From assembly GCF_022829685.1 (NCBI RefSeq), contig NZ_JAKSYE010000085.1:1-64000 (forward strand): a stretch of DNA of 64,000 bases, written 5' to 3'. This DNA comes from Methylobacterium sp. E-045. GTDB taxonomy: Bacteria > Pseudomonadota > Alphaproteobacteria > Rhizobiales > Beijerinckiaceae. Position 1 is the first letter of the stretch. Every line of letters starts with the position of its first letter. The notes under the pieces were generated by a model. It ran no database searches. It was not told where the DNA came from and saw nothing but the letters and a program-made list of their open reading frames with translations. This document shows, in pieces, positions 51,896 to 63,942 of the stretch. The translations under genes and the position numbers were made by a program.

Positions 51896-52384
51896 TCAGG
51901 AATTGGCGTTGCGAATAGCCTGCTCGGCATCGGCACCGGCCTTGCGGGCGGCTTCGGTGCCCTGTTCCATCGCCTTGCGGGTGTTCTCGGCGGTCTCTTG
52001 CAGAGCGGCCTTGGCCTTCTCGGCGCCCTGCTGCATGGCGCTCTGCGCCAGGCCCCCGAACTCCTTGGCCTGGGCCTGGATCGCAGCGAACTGGCTGCGG
52101 ACGAACTCGGCCTGATGCTGCATGGCCTCCTGCAGGTCGCGCGAGCGAACCAGCTTCTGGGCGAGGTCGAAGGCGGCATTCACGTTCTGCTCGGCGAATT
52201 CGAAGCCGCGGGCGGAGACGTCATGCGCACTCGTCCGAGCCGTGTCGGCCGAGCCGTGGACCGTGTCGGCGGTGCGACGGGCCGCACCGATGAAGGAATC
52301 GAAGGCCTTGCGGGCCTGATCGACGCTCTTTTCGGCAAAGTCGCGCATCTCAGCAGGCACTTCATAGTTCGGGGTGTTGCTCAT
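51896..52384 (-). CDS. Phasin family protein
   Basis: 162 residues, highly helical, with the phasin_2-type pattern: MRDFAEKSVDQARKAFDSFI, then FAEQNVNAAFDLAQKLVRS, then FVRSQFAAIQAQAKEFGGL, and an alanine/lysine-rich coiled tail. Phasins coat polyhydroxybutyrate granules and control their size; some also act as chaperones. The ATG at 52384 has AGAGGAG six bases upstream. A strong terminator follows, so it is monocistronic. Confidence 0.9.
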   Translation of the reverse strand: MSNTPNYEVPAEMRDFAEKSVDQARKAFDSFIGAARRTADTVHGSADTARTSAHDVSARGFEFAEQNVNAAFDLAQKLVRSRDLQEAMQHQAEFVRSQFAAIQAQAKEFGGLAQSAMQQGAEKAKAALQETAENTRKAMEQGTEAARKAGADAEQAIRNANS

Positions 52385-52586
52385 GTCCGTCTCCTCTGAA
52401 CTTGCTTGTTGATCGTTCGTTGTGCGCTGCACAATAACACATCGCCCGCCCTATGCCACCCTCGTGCGGGGCATTAAGGATGACGAAAGGTAAACGCGCA
52501 CCGGCAGCGCTTGGTGTCTATATCGGCTGCGCGTTGCGGGTAAAAAAGGACGCGAATCACTCACATGCCAGGCGAAACGGGTACGG

Positions 52587-55511
52587 ATGTTCGACAAGGG
52601 GGCTGAAGAACCGACGTCCGGCCCCGAACCGGACCTCGGCGATCTCGTCAGACAGTGGAATGGTGATTCGCGGTTCGGGCTTCGCCTGAGCGCCCCGGAC
52701 GCGGCTTGGCTCGTTCTGAACGGGACGGCCGAGCGGATTCTGCTGGCCTCGACGGCGGCGGACCGCCTCTTCCAGGCGATCGGCACCGACAGATCATCGG
52801 GACGGGTCGTCGATGCGATTCGTCTGAACGACCAAGTTCGCCCGCGCAGCCTGCCGTTGGACCGGCCGACGCTGATGAAGCTCCGGTTCGAAACGCGCCG
52901 TCTCGGAGCGGCCACGACGTGTCTCGTGTTGCGGACGAAGGACAGGTCGGGGCGCAACCTCCTCATCGTGGCGCTTCTGGACCGCTTGCCGAACCATCGC
53001 GCATTGCCGCAGACGGGCATCGTGAAGGCCGCCCCCCTTCAGGCCGATGAGGCGACGACGGTCGCGGAGCATTCTCCGGCCGCGGAAGGCGCGGCTTCGC
53101 CCCAGACCGCCCCGCCGGTGCAGGCCGGACGCCTCACATGGCGCAGCGATGCCGACGACAGGCTCACCGACATTTCCGGGACGGCCGCCGCGTCGGTCAA
53201 ACCGGCGATGCTGGGCCGGACGTGGACCGCCATGTCCCAGACCCGGACGCTGCTCGATGCGGAGGGCCTACTGCTTGCCCTCGCCCAGCGCCGCACCTTT
53301 CGGGCGATCTCCGTCACCCTGCAGGCGGACGGGGCGCCGGATGCCATGGATCTCGACATTTCCGGTACGCCGACCCGACGCTCCGGAGATGAGTTCGTCG
53401 GATTCAACGGCTTCGCCATGGTCCGCCCCTCGGTTTCACCCTCGGCACAGGATGGCGTGGCTGGCGAGGACGGTGCGGAAGCGCCCCCCAACCAGTCTCC
53501 GAGCGACCAACCGATATCGAAGGCGGAAGGCGATATGGGCGCCACCGCCGACCTCGCCGAGGCGACGGTCCCCGTCGCCGCGCCGCCCGGGACCTCCGGG
53601 TCACCCGTTTCCTCGAAGGTGCCGGCAACCGAGACGGTGGTGCTCCCGCCCGTCGCCCAACCCTCGACCGGTCTCATGGCCGACGAGGCGAGCGCGGTTT
53701 CGGACCCGGCTGTCCCCCCTGCCCCGCCGCCGGTCGCTTCGAACGCCGACGCACCGCCGGTACAGGCCGAATTCGCCAGCGAGCCTTCGTCCGACGCTCA
53801 GGGCAATTGGCCGACGCTCCAGGACCCTCACCTGTCCAGCCACGAGCATGCGGCGTTCCGCGAGATCGCCCGCGCCCTGGGTGCACGCTTTGCCGGCGAT
53901 TCCGAGTCCGATCAGCCGGTCACGACGGGGGACGAGCGTCCGGCCAGCGGATCGGTGACCCCGTTCCCCACCGCCATGGCGCGCAATGCCGAACCGGGAG
54001 CGGAAAGCCCGAACGCCACCGTGATGGTGACGCTCGAACGGTTGCCCGGCGGCGTGATGGTCTATCGCGACGATAGCGTGCTGTTCGCGAACGGCCGCCT
54101 GCTGACCATGGCCGGGTTCGCCGATCTGGACGAGCTCGCCGCGTCGGGTGGCCTCGACAGGCTGTTCGGAGGGCTCGTGCCGCACGAGCGATCGGCGGAT
54201 GGCGCGCCCGCCCTCCTCACCACCAGGACCGGCGACCGCCTGAGCGTCGACATACAGGCGTCCGAACTCGACTGGTGCGGCGCGCCGGCTCAGCTGCTCC
54301 TCGTCCGCGATGCGGTGGCGGGGGAGCCGGCCCGCGAGCGTGCGGCGCTGCAGATCGCCGACGCCTTCGCCGGAGCCCGCGCCGCCGATGCGCAGGCCGT
54401 GCTCGACAGCCTGGAAGACGGCGTCGTCACCCTCGACCGGAATGCCCGGATCATCGGGCTCAACCGCAGCGCGGCGACAACGTTCGGTCTCGACCCGCGC
54501 GAGGTCGTCGGTGCCGGCATTCTCAGCCTGTTCGCACCGGAGAGCGCCGTGGCCGTCCTCGCCAGCGTCCATGGCATTGCCGGCCCGGCACAGGCGCCTC
54601 TGGCGCAACCGACCGCCGACGTCATCGCCCGGGCGGCCGCCGGCTTGCTGCCGATGCTGATCCGTGTGGTGCCGCTCGCCGGGCGGGACGATGGCCGCAT
54701 GGTCATGACCGTCCGGGACGTGCGCGCCACCAGGAGCGTCGAAGCCGAGTCGTCGAACGCCCGGCGTGCGGCGGAATATGCCAGCGCGCGCAAATCCGAT
54801 TTCCTCGCCCGGATCAGCCACGAGATCCGCACGCCGATGAACGGCATCCTCGGCTTTGCCGACATGATGCTGGCCGAGCCGTTCGGCCCCATCGGCCATG
54901 AACGCTACCGCGACTATCTCGGCGATATCCACGCCTCCGGCAGCCACGTCCTCAGCCTCGTCAACGACCTCCTCGACCTCGCCAAGATCGAGGCCGGGCG
55001 CCTCGACCTGTCCTTCGAAGAGGTTCCCCTTAACGACGTCGTCACCCATTGCGTGGCGATGCTGCAGCCGCAGGCGATGCGCGACCGGATCGTCCTGCGC
55101 ACGAGCTTCTCGCACGACCTGCCTCCCCTGGTCGCCGACGAGCGCTCGTTGCGGCAGGCCGCCCTCAACATCATCGCCAACGCCATCGCCTTCACCGAGG
55201 CCGGCGGGCAGGTGATCGTCTCCACCACTCTGGCGGATCGGGGCGAGATCGCGCTCCGGGTGCGCGACACCGGAATCGGGATGAGCCCCGACGAGGTGGA
55301 GACCGCCCTCGAACCGTTCCGGCAGATCCCCGTGGCGGCTTCGCCCAAGGGGCGGGCGGATGGGCGGAGCACCGGCACCGGCCTCGGCCTGCCGCTCACG
55401 AAGGCCCTGGTGGAGGCCAATCACGGCAGCTTCCGCATCGAGAGCCGGAAGGACGAGGGCACCCTGGTGGAAATGCTGTTCCCGCCCCAGGCAGCGGTCA
55501 GGACGGCCTGA
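52587..55511 (+). CDS. PdhS/CbrA-type PAS sensor histidine kinase (DivJ/PleC class)
   Basis: 974 residues. A long, mostly disordered and proline-rich N-terminal half (to about 470), a PAS-like domain at about 475-580, a second PAS at about 600-700 (VLDSLEDGVVTLDRNARIIG), then HisKA with His745 (RISHEIRTPMNGILGFADMM) and the subfamily-specific FGPIGHERYRDYLGDIHASG, followed by an HATPase (NIIANAIAFTEAGG, DTGIGM, GTGLGLPL). The FGPIG..YL.DIHASG hallmark belongs to the PdhS/CbrA/PleC kinases that act on DivK in alphaproteobacterial cell-cycle control. No receiver domain, so it needs a separate partner. Confidence 0.83.
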   Translation: MFDKGAEEPTSGPEPDLGDLVRQWNGDSRFGLRLSAPDAAWLVLNGTAERILLASTAADRLFQAIGTDRSSGRVVDAIRLNDQVRPRSLPLDRPTLMKLRFETRRLGAATTCLVLRTKDRSGRNLLIVALLDRLPNHRALPQTGIVKAAPLQADEATTVAEHSPAAEGAASPQTAPPVQAGRLTWRSDADDRLTDISGTAAASVKPAMLGRTWTAMSQTRTLLDAEGLLLALAQRRTFRAISVTLQADGAPDAMDLDISGTPTRRSGDEFVGFNGFAMVRPSVSPSAQDGVAGEDGAEAPPNQSPSDQPISKAEGDMGATADLAEATVPVAAPPGTSGSPVSSKVPATETVVLPPVAQPSTGLMADEASAVSDPAVPPAPPPVASNADAPPVQAEFASEPSSDAQGNWPTLQDPHLSSHEHAAFREIARALGARFAGDSESDQPVTTGDERPASGSVTPFPTAMARNAEPGAESPNATVMVTLERLPGGVMVYRDDSVLFANGRLLTMAGFADLDELAASGGLDRLFGGLVPHERSADGAPALLTTRTGDRLSVDIQASELDWCGAPAQLLLVRDAVAGEPARERAALQIADAFAGARAADAQAVLDSLEDGVVTLDRNARIIGLNRSAATTFGLDPREVVGAGILSLFAPESAVAVLASVHGIAGPAQAPLAQPTADVIARAAAGLLPMLIRVVPLAGRDDGRMVMTVRDVRATRSVEAESSNARRAAEYASARKSDFLARISHEIRTPMNGILGFADMMLAEPFGPIGHERYRDYLGDIHASGSHVLSLVNDLLDLAKIEAGRLDLSFEEVPLNDVVTHCVAMLQPQAMRDRIVLRTSFSHDLPPLVADERSLRQAALNIIANAIAFTEAGGQVIVSTTLADRGEIALRVRDTGIGMSPDEVETALEPFRQIPVAASPKGRADGRSTGTGLGLPLTKALVEANHGSFRIESRKDEGTLVEMLFPPQAAVRTA

Positions 55512-55622
55512 CCGTCGAGGCGGGCGCGGGCTCGTCTCACGGGCGGGCATCTGCCATCATCGGCCGCCTGCGTCGCGCCTGCGACGCGCGGCCTGCGGAG
55601 AACCGGGCCCGATGCACGCTCC

Positions 55623-56936
55623 ATGACGAGTCGCCTGCCTTCGATGGCCGTGACGGCCCTGATCCTGGCCTCCTGCCTGCCGGCGGGAGCCGCCGAGCCC
55701 GTCCGGATAAGCCTCCTCACCAACCGCACGGGCCCCGGCGGCGCCATCGGCGCGCGGGTGGCCAATGGCGTTCACGATTACCTGGAGATGCTGAACCAGC
55801 GCGATGGCGGGATCGGCGGCGTACCGCTGCAGGTGGAGGAATGCGAGGTCGCCTCGGAGGTGGAGCGCGCCCGCGCCTGCTACGCCGCCGCGCGGGCGGC
55901 CGGAACGGTCCTGATCACGACCCCGGACCGGGGCATCACCTACGACCTGCTGGAACCGGCCGCACGTGACCGGATCCCGATCCTGTCCCTGGCCGACGGC
56001 TTCCCGGCCGGAACGCGCGGCGACCTGCTGCCATGGGTGTTCAACCCCTCCGCCACCGTGCTCGGCGGCATCACCATCGCGATCCGGTATCTCGCCAACC
56101 GCCTCGGCGGCCTGTCCGAACTGCAGGGCCTCTCCATCGGCCTCGTCTACAGCCATGCGGGTGCCGACCCGTCCGCCCTCGCCATCCTGGGGGAACTCGC
56201 CGCCCGCTACGGGTTCTCGACACCGCTCTTCGCCGATGACGAGACCGAGGCCGGCAAGGCCGCCCTGTGGACACGGATCGCCGCCGAGCGCCCTGACCAT
56301 GTCATCCTCCTGGGCCAGGGCACGCGGAGCGGCGCGTCTGTCGATGAAGCCCTGAAAGTCGGCTTCCCGCCCGACCGGATGATCGCCCTGCGCTGGCCCG
56401 ATCAGGACGGCATCCGCCGCACCGGGTCGGCGAGCCGCGGCTTCAAGGAGGTGAGCCGCCATGCCTTCGGCGATGCTTTCCCCGCCTTCGATGCCATCGA
56501 CACCTTCGTGGCCGATCGCGGATTGTCCTCGACGCCGAAGGACGGGTCGGGCGAGACCCACTACAACCGGGGCGTCTACAACGCCGTGCTCGCCGCCGAA
56601 GCCATCGCGGAGGCCGGGAGAGCCCGGCGCGGCGCGCCATTGCGCGGCGAGGACGTGCGCCTCGCCTTCGAGGGCCTCTCGATCGACGACAGCCGCTGGA
56701 AAGGGCTCGGACTGGCGGGCTTTGCCCATTCCGTCACCTTCACCTGCCGCGATCACGGCGGCCGGCCGTCCGGCTTCGTGCAGGTGTGGGACGGCGCCAA
56801 ATGGCTGCGGGCGGCCGAGGGGGTATTGCAGATGAACGATCTCGTGGACGCCCGCCTCGATGCGGTGGTGGCCGAGTTCCGGACAGTCAACCCGACGCTG
56901 CCGGCCCGCACCGAGCCCTGCGGGTCGCCTCCCTGA
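55623..56936 (+). CDS. ABC-type substrate-binding protein, branched-chain amino-acid type
   Basis: 437 residues with a signal peptide (TALILASCLPAGAA) and a type 1 periplasmic-binding fold (VRISLLTNRTGPGGAIGARV, then LGGITIAIRYLANRLGG, and GLGLAGFAHSVTFTCRDHGG). These bind amino acids, urea, aromatic acids or alcohol-derived ligands. No permease or ATPase genes flank it, so it is an orphan that either uses a distant transporter or acts as a sensor partner. Ligand unknown. Confidence 0.8.
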   Translation: MTSRLPSMAVTALILASCLPAGAAEPVRISLLTNRTGPGGAIGARVANGVHDYLEMLNQRDGGIGGVPLQVEECEVASEVERARACYAAARAAGTVLITTPDRGITYDLLEPAARDRIPILSLADGFPAGTRGDLLPWVFNPSATVLGGITIAIRYLANRLGGLSELQGLSIGLVYSHAGADPSALAILGELAARYGFSTPLFADDETEAGKAALWTRIAAERPDHVILLGQGTRSGASVDEALKVGFPPDRMIALRWPDQDGIRRTGSASRGFKEVSRHAFGDAFPAFDAIDTFVADRGLSSTPKDGSGETHYNRGVYNAVLAAEAIAEAGRARRGAPLRGEDVRLAFEGLSIDDSRWKGLGLAGFAHSVTFTCRDHGGRPSGFVQVWDGAKWLRAAEGVLQMNDLVDARLDAVVAEFRTVNPTLPARTEPCGSPP

Positions 56937-57050
56937 CACGAGGCTGGCTCGCTTTCCGCGCCCCGGCCGGGTCTTTTCCCGCATCGCTTTGCGGGGGTAA
57001 GCAACCCCGGCGCACCCCATCCGTTCTTCCGCGAAACATGGAGAAGCGCG

Positions 57051-57311
57051 ATGCGGACAACCCTGAGACTTCTGGCAGCCGGCCTTTTCATGACCGGAGC
57101 GGGCGGCGTCCTGGCCCAGACGTCCGGCACCTCGACCAGCGGACAGAACCTCGACTCGGCCGGCTCCTTCCGCAACATCGCTCCCACCGGCGTCACCAAG
57201 CCGCCGGGAGCCGCGGCGGCACCCGACACACCGATCAAGCGTGACGACGACGGCAAGCGGCGCAAGTCTGAAGGTTCGGGGATCAAGGGCATCTGTATCG
57301 GCTGCAACTGA
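57051..57311 (+). CDS. Small exported protein
   Basis: 86 residues: signal peptide (LRLLAAGLFMTGAGGVLA), then a polar, Ser/Thr/Pro/Gly-rich region and a C-terminal CIGC-type Cys pair (ICIGCN). No family recognised. ATG 57051 has GGAG four to eight bases upstream. Precedes acs but a hairpin (57343-57356) separates them. Confidence 0.6.
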   Translation: MRTTLRLLAAGLFMTGAGGVLAQTSGTSTSGQNLDSAGSFRNIAPTGVTKPPGAAAAPDTPIKRDDDGKRRKSEGSGIKGICIGCN

Positions 57312-57480
57312 CGCGCAGGCCGGTGATGTGAAGGAGTATTCCCCCAAATGGGGGGTGCTGGCGCTGTTGGATCACGCCCCTTCGCGCTTGCGGTAAATCT
57401 GTTCCTGCGCATAAGAACAAGGTGGAAGTCCCGGCTGCGCGGTTTTCGCGATACGATCGGGCACCAGCAGGGAAAACGTC

Positions 57481-59430
<1,950 letters not shown>

Positions 59431-59452
59431 TCGCCGAACTCCCGCAACGAAG

Positions 59453-59478
59453 CGGCGCATCTCGAAGGAGATGCGCCG
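59453..59478 (+). terminator. Hairpin after acs
   Basis: CGGCGCATCTC / GAGATGCGCCG with a GAAG tetraloop, 22 bp past the acs stop, no T-run. Confidence 0.5.
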
Positions 59479-59675
59479 GTCGCGTCCCGGCCGGGTCCCG
59501 AGCCGTCGCGTCCGCTCGACCTGACGATATCGTGACCATGCGACGCTTGCGCCGACGCGCCTCGTGACACGAGACAAGATCGGCAGCATCGAGCGCGCTC
59601 GCCCCCCATCGCTACAGTATTCGTCGAGACCGAGACCCCGCTCAGAAGGGTCTTCGCTTCAGGGAAAGTAACGCC

Positions 59676-59984
59676 ATGTCCGATATCGAGACTGCGCGGA
59701 TTGCGCAGAACCCGCGGTTCAAGGAGCTCGTGCACGAACGCACCCGCTTCGGCTGGACGCTGACCATCCTGATGCTGCTGGTCTATTTCGGCTTCATCGG
59801 CCTCATCGCCTTCGACAAGTCCCTCCTCGCCCTGAAGATCGGGAGCGCCACCACCTCCCTGGGCCTCATCCTCGGCGTCGCCGTGATTATCTTCGCCTTC
59901 ATCCTCACCGGCATCTACGTCCAGCGCGCCAACGGCCGCTTCGACGATCTGACCGCCGCGCTCAAGCGGGACCTCGGCCGATGA
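59676..59984 (+). CDS. DUF485 membrane protein (ActP partner)
   Basis: 102 residues with two membrane helices ([20 protein letters not shown] and [20 protein letters not shown]), matching DUF485, the small subunit-like protein usually encoded immediately before acetate/monocarboxylate symporters. Its stop overlaps the ATG of actP by 4 bp. It probably assembles with or regulates the symporter. Confidence 0.9.
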   Translation: MSDIETARIAQNPRFKELVHERTRFGWTLTILMLLVYFGFIGLIAFDKSLLALKIGSATTSLGLILGVAVIIFAFILTGIYVQRANGRFDDLTAALKRDLGR

Positions 59985-61675
59985 TCCGCTCCGCCCACCC
60001 CATCGCCCTCGGCACCACCCTCGCGGTGATTCTCGCAGGTGCCGCCTACGCGGCCGGCCCGGATATCGGCGCGGTGACGAAAGCCCAGACGAACTGGCCG
60101 GCCATCGGCATGTTCGCCTTCTTCGTGCTCTTCACCCTCGGCATCACCTACAAGGCCGCCAAGGGCACCAAGTCGGCCTCCGACTTCTACGCCGCTGGCG
60201 GCGGCATCTCGGCCGGAACCAACTCGCTGGCCATCGCCGGCGACTACATGTCGGCTGCCTCGTTCCTCGGCATTTCGGGCCTCGTCTACACTTCGGGCTT
60301 CGACGGGCTGATTTATTCCACCGGCTTCCTCGTGGGCTGGCCGATCGTGCTGTTCCTCATCGCCGAACGCCTGCGCAACCTCGGCAAGTTCACCTTCGCC
60401 GACGTGGCGAGCTTCCGCCTCGACCAGACCTCGATCCGCATCATCTCGGCGGTGGGCACCCTCGTCGTGGTGGCGTTCTACCTGATCGCCCAGATGGTCG
60501 GCGCGGGAAAGCTGATCCAGCTCCTGTTCGGGCTCGAATACCTCTACGCGGTGGTCATCGTCGGCGTGCTGATGATCGTCTACGTGGCTTTCGGCGGCAT
60601 GAAGGCGACGACCTGGGTCCAGGTCATCAAGGCCTGCCTGCTGCTGGGCGGCGCCACCTTCATGGCCGGCGCGGTCCTCTACAAGTACGGCTTCAACCCC
60701 GAGGCCCTGTTCTCGGCCGCCGTCGCCACGCATCCGAAGGGCGACACCATCATGGCGCCGGGCGGCCTCGTCTCGAACCCGATCGAGGCGATCTCCCTCG
60801 GCGTCGGCCTGATGTTCGGCACCGCCGGCCTGCCGCACATCCTGATGCGGTTTTTCACGGTCTCCGACGCCCAAGCCGCCCGCAAGTCGGTGTTCTACGC
60901 CACCGGCCTGATCGGCTACTTCTACATCCTCACCTTCATCATCGGCTTCGGCGGCATCGCCCTGCTGATGTCCGACCCGGCCTATTTCAAGCTCGATCCG
61001 GCCGGCGCCTTCGACAAGCTCAAGGGCATGATCGGCGGCACCAACATGGTCGCGGTGAACCTCGCCAACGCCGTGGGCGGACCGTACTTCCTCGGCTTCA
61101 TCTCGGCGGTGGCCTTCGCCACCATTCTCGCGGTGGTGGCGGGCCTGACCCTCGCCGGCGCCTCGGCGGTGAGCCACGACCTCTACGCCAGCGTCATCGC
61201 CCGCGGACGCACCAACGAGGCTTCCGAGGTCCGGCTCTCGAAGATCTCGGCGGTCGTCATCGGCATCGTCGCGATCTACCTCGGCTACGTCTTCGAGAAC
61301 CAGAACGTCGCCTTCATGGTCGGCCTCGCCTTCTCGGTGGCGGCGAGCTGCAACTTCCCGATCCTCACCATGTCGATCCTGTGGAGGGGAACGACCACCT
61401 GGGGTGCCCTCATCGGCGGTTTCGTCGGCCTCTTCGCGGCGGTGGGCATGGTCATCCTGTCGAAGGCGGTGTGGGTGACGACCTTTGGCAATCCGGTGGC
61501 GATCTTCCCCTACGACAACCCGGCCCTGTTCTCGATGCCGCTCGCCTTTCTCACGATCTACGTCGTGTCGAAGCTCGACAACACGGCGCGGGCCAAGCGC
61601 GAGCGCGCCCTGTTCGATGCGCAGTTTATCCGGTCCGAGACCGGGATCGGAGCGTCCGGCGCCCACGCACACTGA
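59981..61675 (+). CDS. actP: Acetate/cation symporter ActP (SSS family)
   Basis: 564 residues, about thirteen to fourteen membrane helices, preceded by a cleavable signal-like helix. SSS-family elements include [36 protein letters not shown] (in parts), [21 protein letters not shown] and the central sodium-site region. It imports acetate and related short monocarboxylates with Na+ or H+. Coupled translationally with DUF485 and placed after acs, it forms an acetate-assimilation module. Confidence 0.92.
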   Translation: MIRSAHPIALGTTLAVILAGAAYAAGPDIGAVTKAQTNWPAIGMFAFFVLFTLGITYKAAKGTKSASDFYAAGGGISAGTNSLAIAGDYMSAASFLGISGLVYTSGFDGLIYSTGFLVGWPIVLFLIAERLRNLGKFTFADVASFRLDQTSIRIISAVGTLVVVAFYLIAQMVGAGKLIQLLFGLEYLYAVVIVGVLMIVYVAFGGMKATTWVQVIKACLLLGGATFMAGAVLYKYGFNPEALFSAAVATHPKGDTIMAPGGLVSNPIEAISLGVGLMFGTAGLPHILMRFFTVSDAQAARKSVFYATGLIGYFYILTFIIGFGGIALLMSDPAYFKLDPAGAFDKLKGMIGGTNMVAVNLANAVGGPYFLGFISAVAFATILAVVAGLTLAGASAVSHDLYASVIARGRTNEASEVRLSKISAVVIGIVAIYLGYVFENQNVAFMVGLAFSVAASCNFPILTMSILWRGTTTWGALIGGFVGLFAAVGMVILSKAVWVTTFGNPVAIFPYDNPALFSMPLAFLTIYVVSKLDNTARAKRERALFDAQFIRSETGIGASGAHAH

Positions 61676-61708
61676 ACGGCTCGGAAGCCGATCTTCGAGA
61701 CCTAGAGA

Positions 61709-61740
61709 GGGCGCGGCGGGAGCCGCGCCCTTCTTCGTTT
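61709..61740 (+). terminator. Rho-independent terminator of actP
   Basis: GGGCGCGGC / GCCGCGCCC stem with a GGGA loop, then TTCTTCGTTT, 34 bp past the actP stop. Confidence 0.85.
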
Positions 61741-62010
61741 GAAGTACCGGGTGCCGCGGCAGAGCCAGCTGCGGGCGGGAAAGTGACACCCGCACACAAA
61801 AACGTGAGTATCGCGCCCCTCTGCCTCGTTTTCACTCTTGGGCGAAATCATGGCGTGAGGTAGCGTCGTTTGCTCTCGTTTTCGTGAGCCGCAAGACGAA
61901 AGCTCAACAGGACTTGGCCGACTGCGAACGCCGACGCAGAAGCCCGGTCTTTGGAGTGATGAAAGCCAGGCCTGCAAAAGCCTGGAAGTAAAAAATCCGG
62001 AGGAACTCCC
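61741..62010. other. Intergenic region before MHS transporter
   Basis: 270 bp with no gene. It must contain the promoter of the MHS gene; GGAGGA is five bases before its ATG. Confidence 0.5.
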
Positions 62011-63798
62011 ATGTCTGCAACGTCAGCGGTCCCATTACCAAAGGATGCCGCCCGGCCAATGAGTGCCGGCGAGAAGAAGGTCATCCTGGCCTCCTCGCTC
62101 GGCACCGTGTTCGAGTGGTATGATTTTTATCTCTACGGATCGCTCGCTGCGATCATCGGCGCGCAGTTCTTCTCGGCCTACCCGGAAGCCACGCGCAACA
62201 TCTTCGCCCTGATGGCCTTCGCCGCTGGCTTCCTGGTCCGCCCCTTCGGCGCGCTGGTGTTCGGACGCCTCGGCGACCTGGTGGGCCGCAAGTATACGTT
62301 CCTCGTGACCATCCTGATCATGGGCATCTCGACCTTCGTGGTCGGTCTCTTGCCGTCCTACGCCACGATGAACGAGTACGGCGTCGGCTGGGTCGCTCCC
62401 GTGGCGCTGCTGGCATTGCGCATGCTCCAGGGCCTCGCGCTGGGCGGTGAATACGGCGGCGCGGCGGTCTACGTGGCCGAGCACGCTCCCCCCGGGCGTC
62501 GCGGCTTCTACACCGCCTTCATCCAGACCACGGCGACCCTCGGTCTCCTGCTGTCGCTGATGGTGATCCTGTTCACCCAGATCTACGTCAATGCGAACTA
62601 TGCCCCCGTCGCCACCACCCTCGCCGACGGTTCGGCTGGGACGATCACGCCCTTCGCCGCCTGGGGCTGGCGCATTCCGTTCCTGGTCTCGATTGTGCTG
62701 CTCGGCGTCTCGGTCTGGATCCGTCTGCAGATGCAGGAAAGCCCGGCCTTCAAGAAGATGAAGGAAGAGGGCACCGGCTCGAAGGCGCCGCTCTCCGAGG
62801 CGTTCGGCCAGTGGCGCAACGCCAAATGGGCGCTCCTCGCGCTCCTCGGCCTCACCGCCGGCCAGGCCGTGGTCTGGTACACCGGCCAGTTCTACGCGCT
62901 GTTCTTCCTGCAGACGATCCTGAAGGTCGATCAGTTCACCGCCAACGTGCTCATCGCCTGGTCGCTCATCCTCGGCACCGGCGGGTTCCTGTTCTTCGGC
63001 GCGCTCTCCGACAAGATCGGCCGCAAGCCGATCATCCTCGGCGGTTGCGTGATCGCGGCACTGACCTTCTTCCCGCTGTTCAAGGCGCTGACCGCGGCCG
63101 CCAACCCGGCCCTGCACGCGGCCCAGCAGAACACACAGGTGGTGGTGAAGGCCGATCCGGCGGATTGCTCGTTCCAGTTCAATCCGGTGGGAACGGCCAA
63201 GTTCACCAATTCCTGCGACATCGCCAAGGCACTGCTCGCCCGGTCCGCGGTGAACTACACCACCGAGCCGGCCGCTCCCGGCACCAAGGCCACCGTCACC
63301 GTCGCCGGCAAGGAGTTCGCCGCCGCCGATCCGGCCTTCGCCAAGGAGGTCGGCGCGGCGCTCACGGCCTCCGGCTACCCGACCGCCACCAACCCGAGCA
63401 TCGTGAAGATCGCCATCGAACCGAAGGACGGCCTGTCGAACTTCGCCAAGATGATCGACATCTTCTCGGTCCAGAAGCTGACGATCATCGGGATCCTGAC
63501 GATCCTCGTCCTCTACGTGACGATGGTCTACGGCCCGATCGCGGCGGCCCTCGTCGAACTTTTCCCGACGCGTATCCGCTACACCTCGATGTCGCTGCCC
63601 TACCATATCGGCAACGGCTGGTTCGGCGGCCTGCTGCCGGCCACGGCCTTCGCCATGGTGGCCCAGACCGGCGACATCTATTTCGGCCTCTGGTACCCGA
63701 TCGTCATCGCCCTCGCGACGGCGGTCATCGGTGCCCTGTTCATCCCCGAGACCAAGGACAGGGATATCTTCACCTGGGATGACCGCCCGGCGCGATAG
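62011..63798 (+). CDS. MHS family MFS transporter with a large internal loop insertion
   Basis: 595 residues. Twelve membrane helices; marks of the metabolite:H+ symporter group include GTVFEWYDFYLYGSLAAIIG, GRLGDLVGRKYTFL, RMLQGLALGGEYGGAAVYVAEHAP in two parts, GWRIPF, ALSDKIGRKP and LFPTRIRYTSMSLPYHIG. An insertion of about 110-120 residues (about 367-480) interrupts the second half; it is polar and holds two cysteines (ADCSFQF, NSCDIAK). Substrate is likely a short organic acid given the neighbouring acs-actP genes. ATG 62011 has GGAGGA five bases upstream. Confidence 0.86.
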   Translation: MSATSAVPLPKDAARPMSAGEKKVILASSLGTVFEWYDFYLYGSLAAIIGAQFFSAYPEATRNIFALMAFAAGFLVRPFGALVFGRLGDLVGRKYTFLVTILIMGISTFVVGLLPSYATMNEYGVGWVAPVALLALRMLQGLALGGEYGGAAVYVAEHAPPGRRGFYTAFIQTTATLGLLLSLMVILFTQIYVNANYAPVATTLADGSAGTITPFAAWGWRIPFLVSIVLLGVSVWIRLQMQESPAFKKMKEEGTGSKAPLSEAFGQWRNAKWALLALLGLTAGQAVVWYTGQFYALFFLQTILKVDQFTANVLIAWSLILGTGGFLFFGALSDKIGRKPIILGGCVIAALTFFPLFKALTAAANPALHAAQQNTQVVVKADPADCSFQFNPVGTAKFTNSCDIAKALLARSAVNYTTEPAAPGTKATVTVAGKEFAAADPAFAKEVGAALTASGYPTATNPSIVKIAIEPKDGLSNFAKMIDIFSVQKLTIIGILTILVLYVTMVYGPIAAALVELFPTRIRYTSMSLPYHIGNGWFGGLLPATAFAMVAQTGDIYFGLWYPIVIALATAVIGALFIPETKDRDIFTWDDRPAR

Positions 63799-63877
63799 CC
63801 CACGGCGCTCTGCGTCGGACCGGGCCCTCGGCCACGGTCCGGCGCCCGACGTGACATCGTCGACGTGACGCCATGGA

Positions 63878-63914
63878 AAAGGGCCCCGGATCGCTCCGGG
63901 GCCCTTTCTCGTTT
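63878..63914. terminator. Terminator, probably bidirectional
   Basis: AAAGGGCCCCGGA / TCCGGGGCCCTTT with a TCGC loop and T-rich flanks (TTTCTCGTTT), 80 bp after the MHS stop and before the convergent gene at the edge. Confidence 0.85.
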
Positions 63915-63942
63915 CATCGGTGCGTCGCGGAATCCGCCACCC

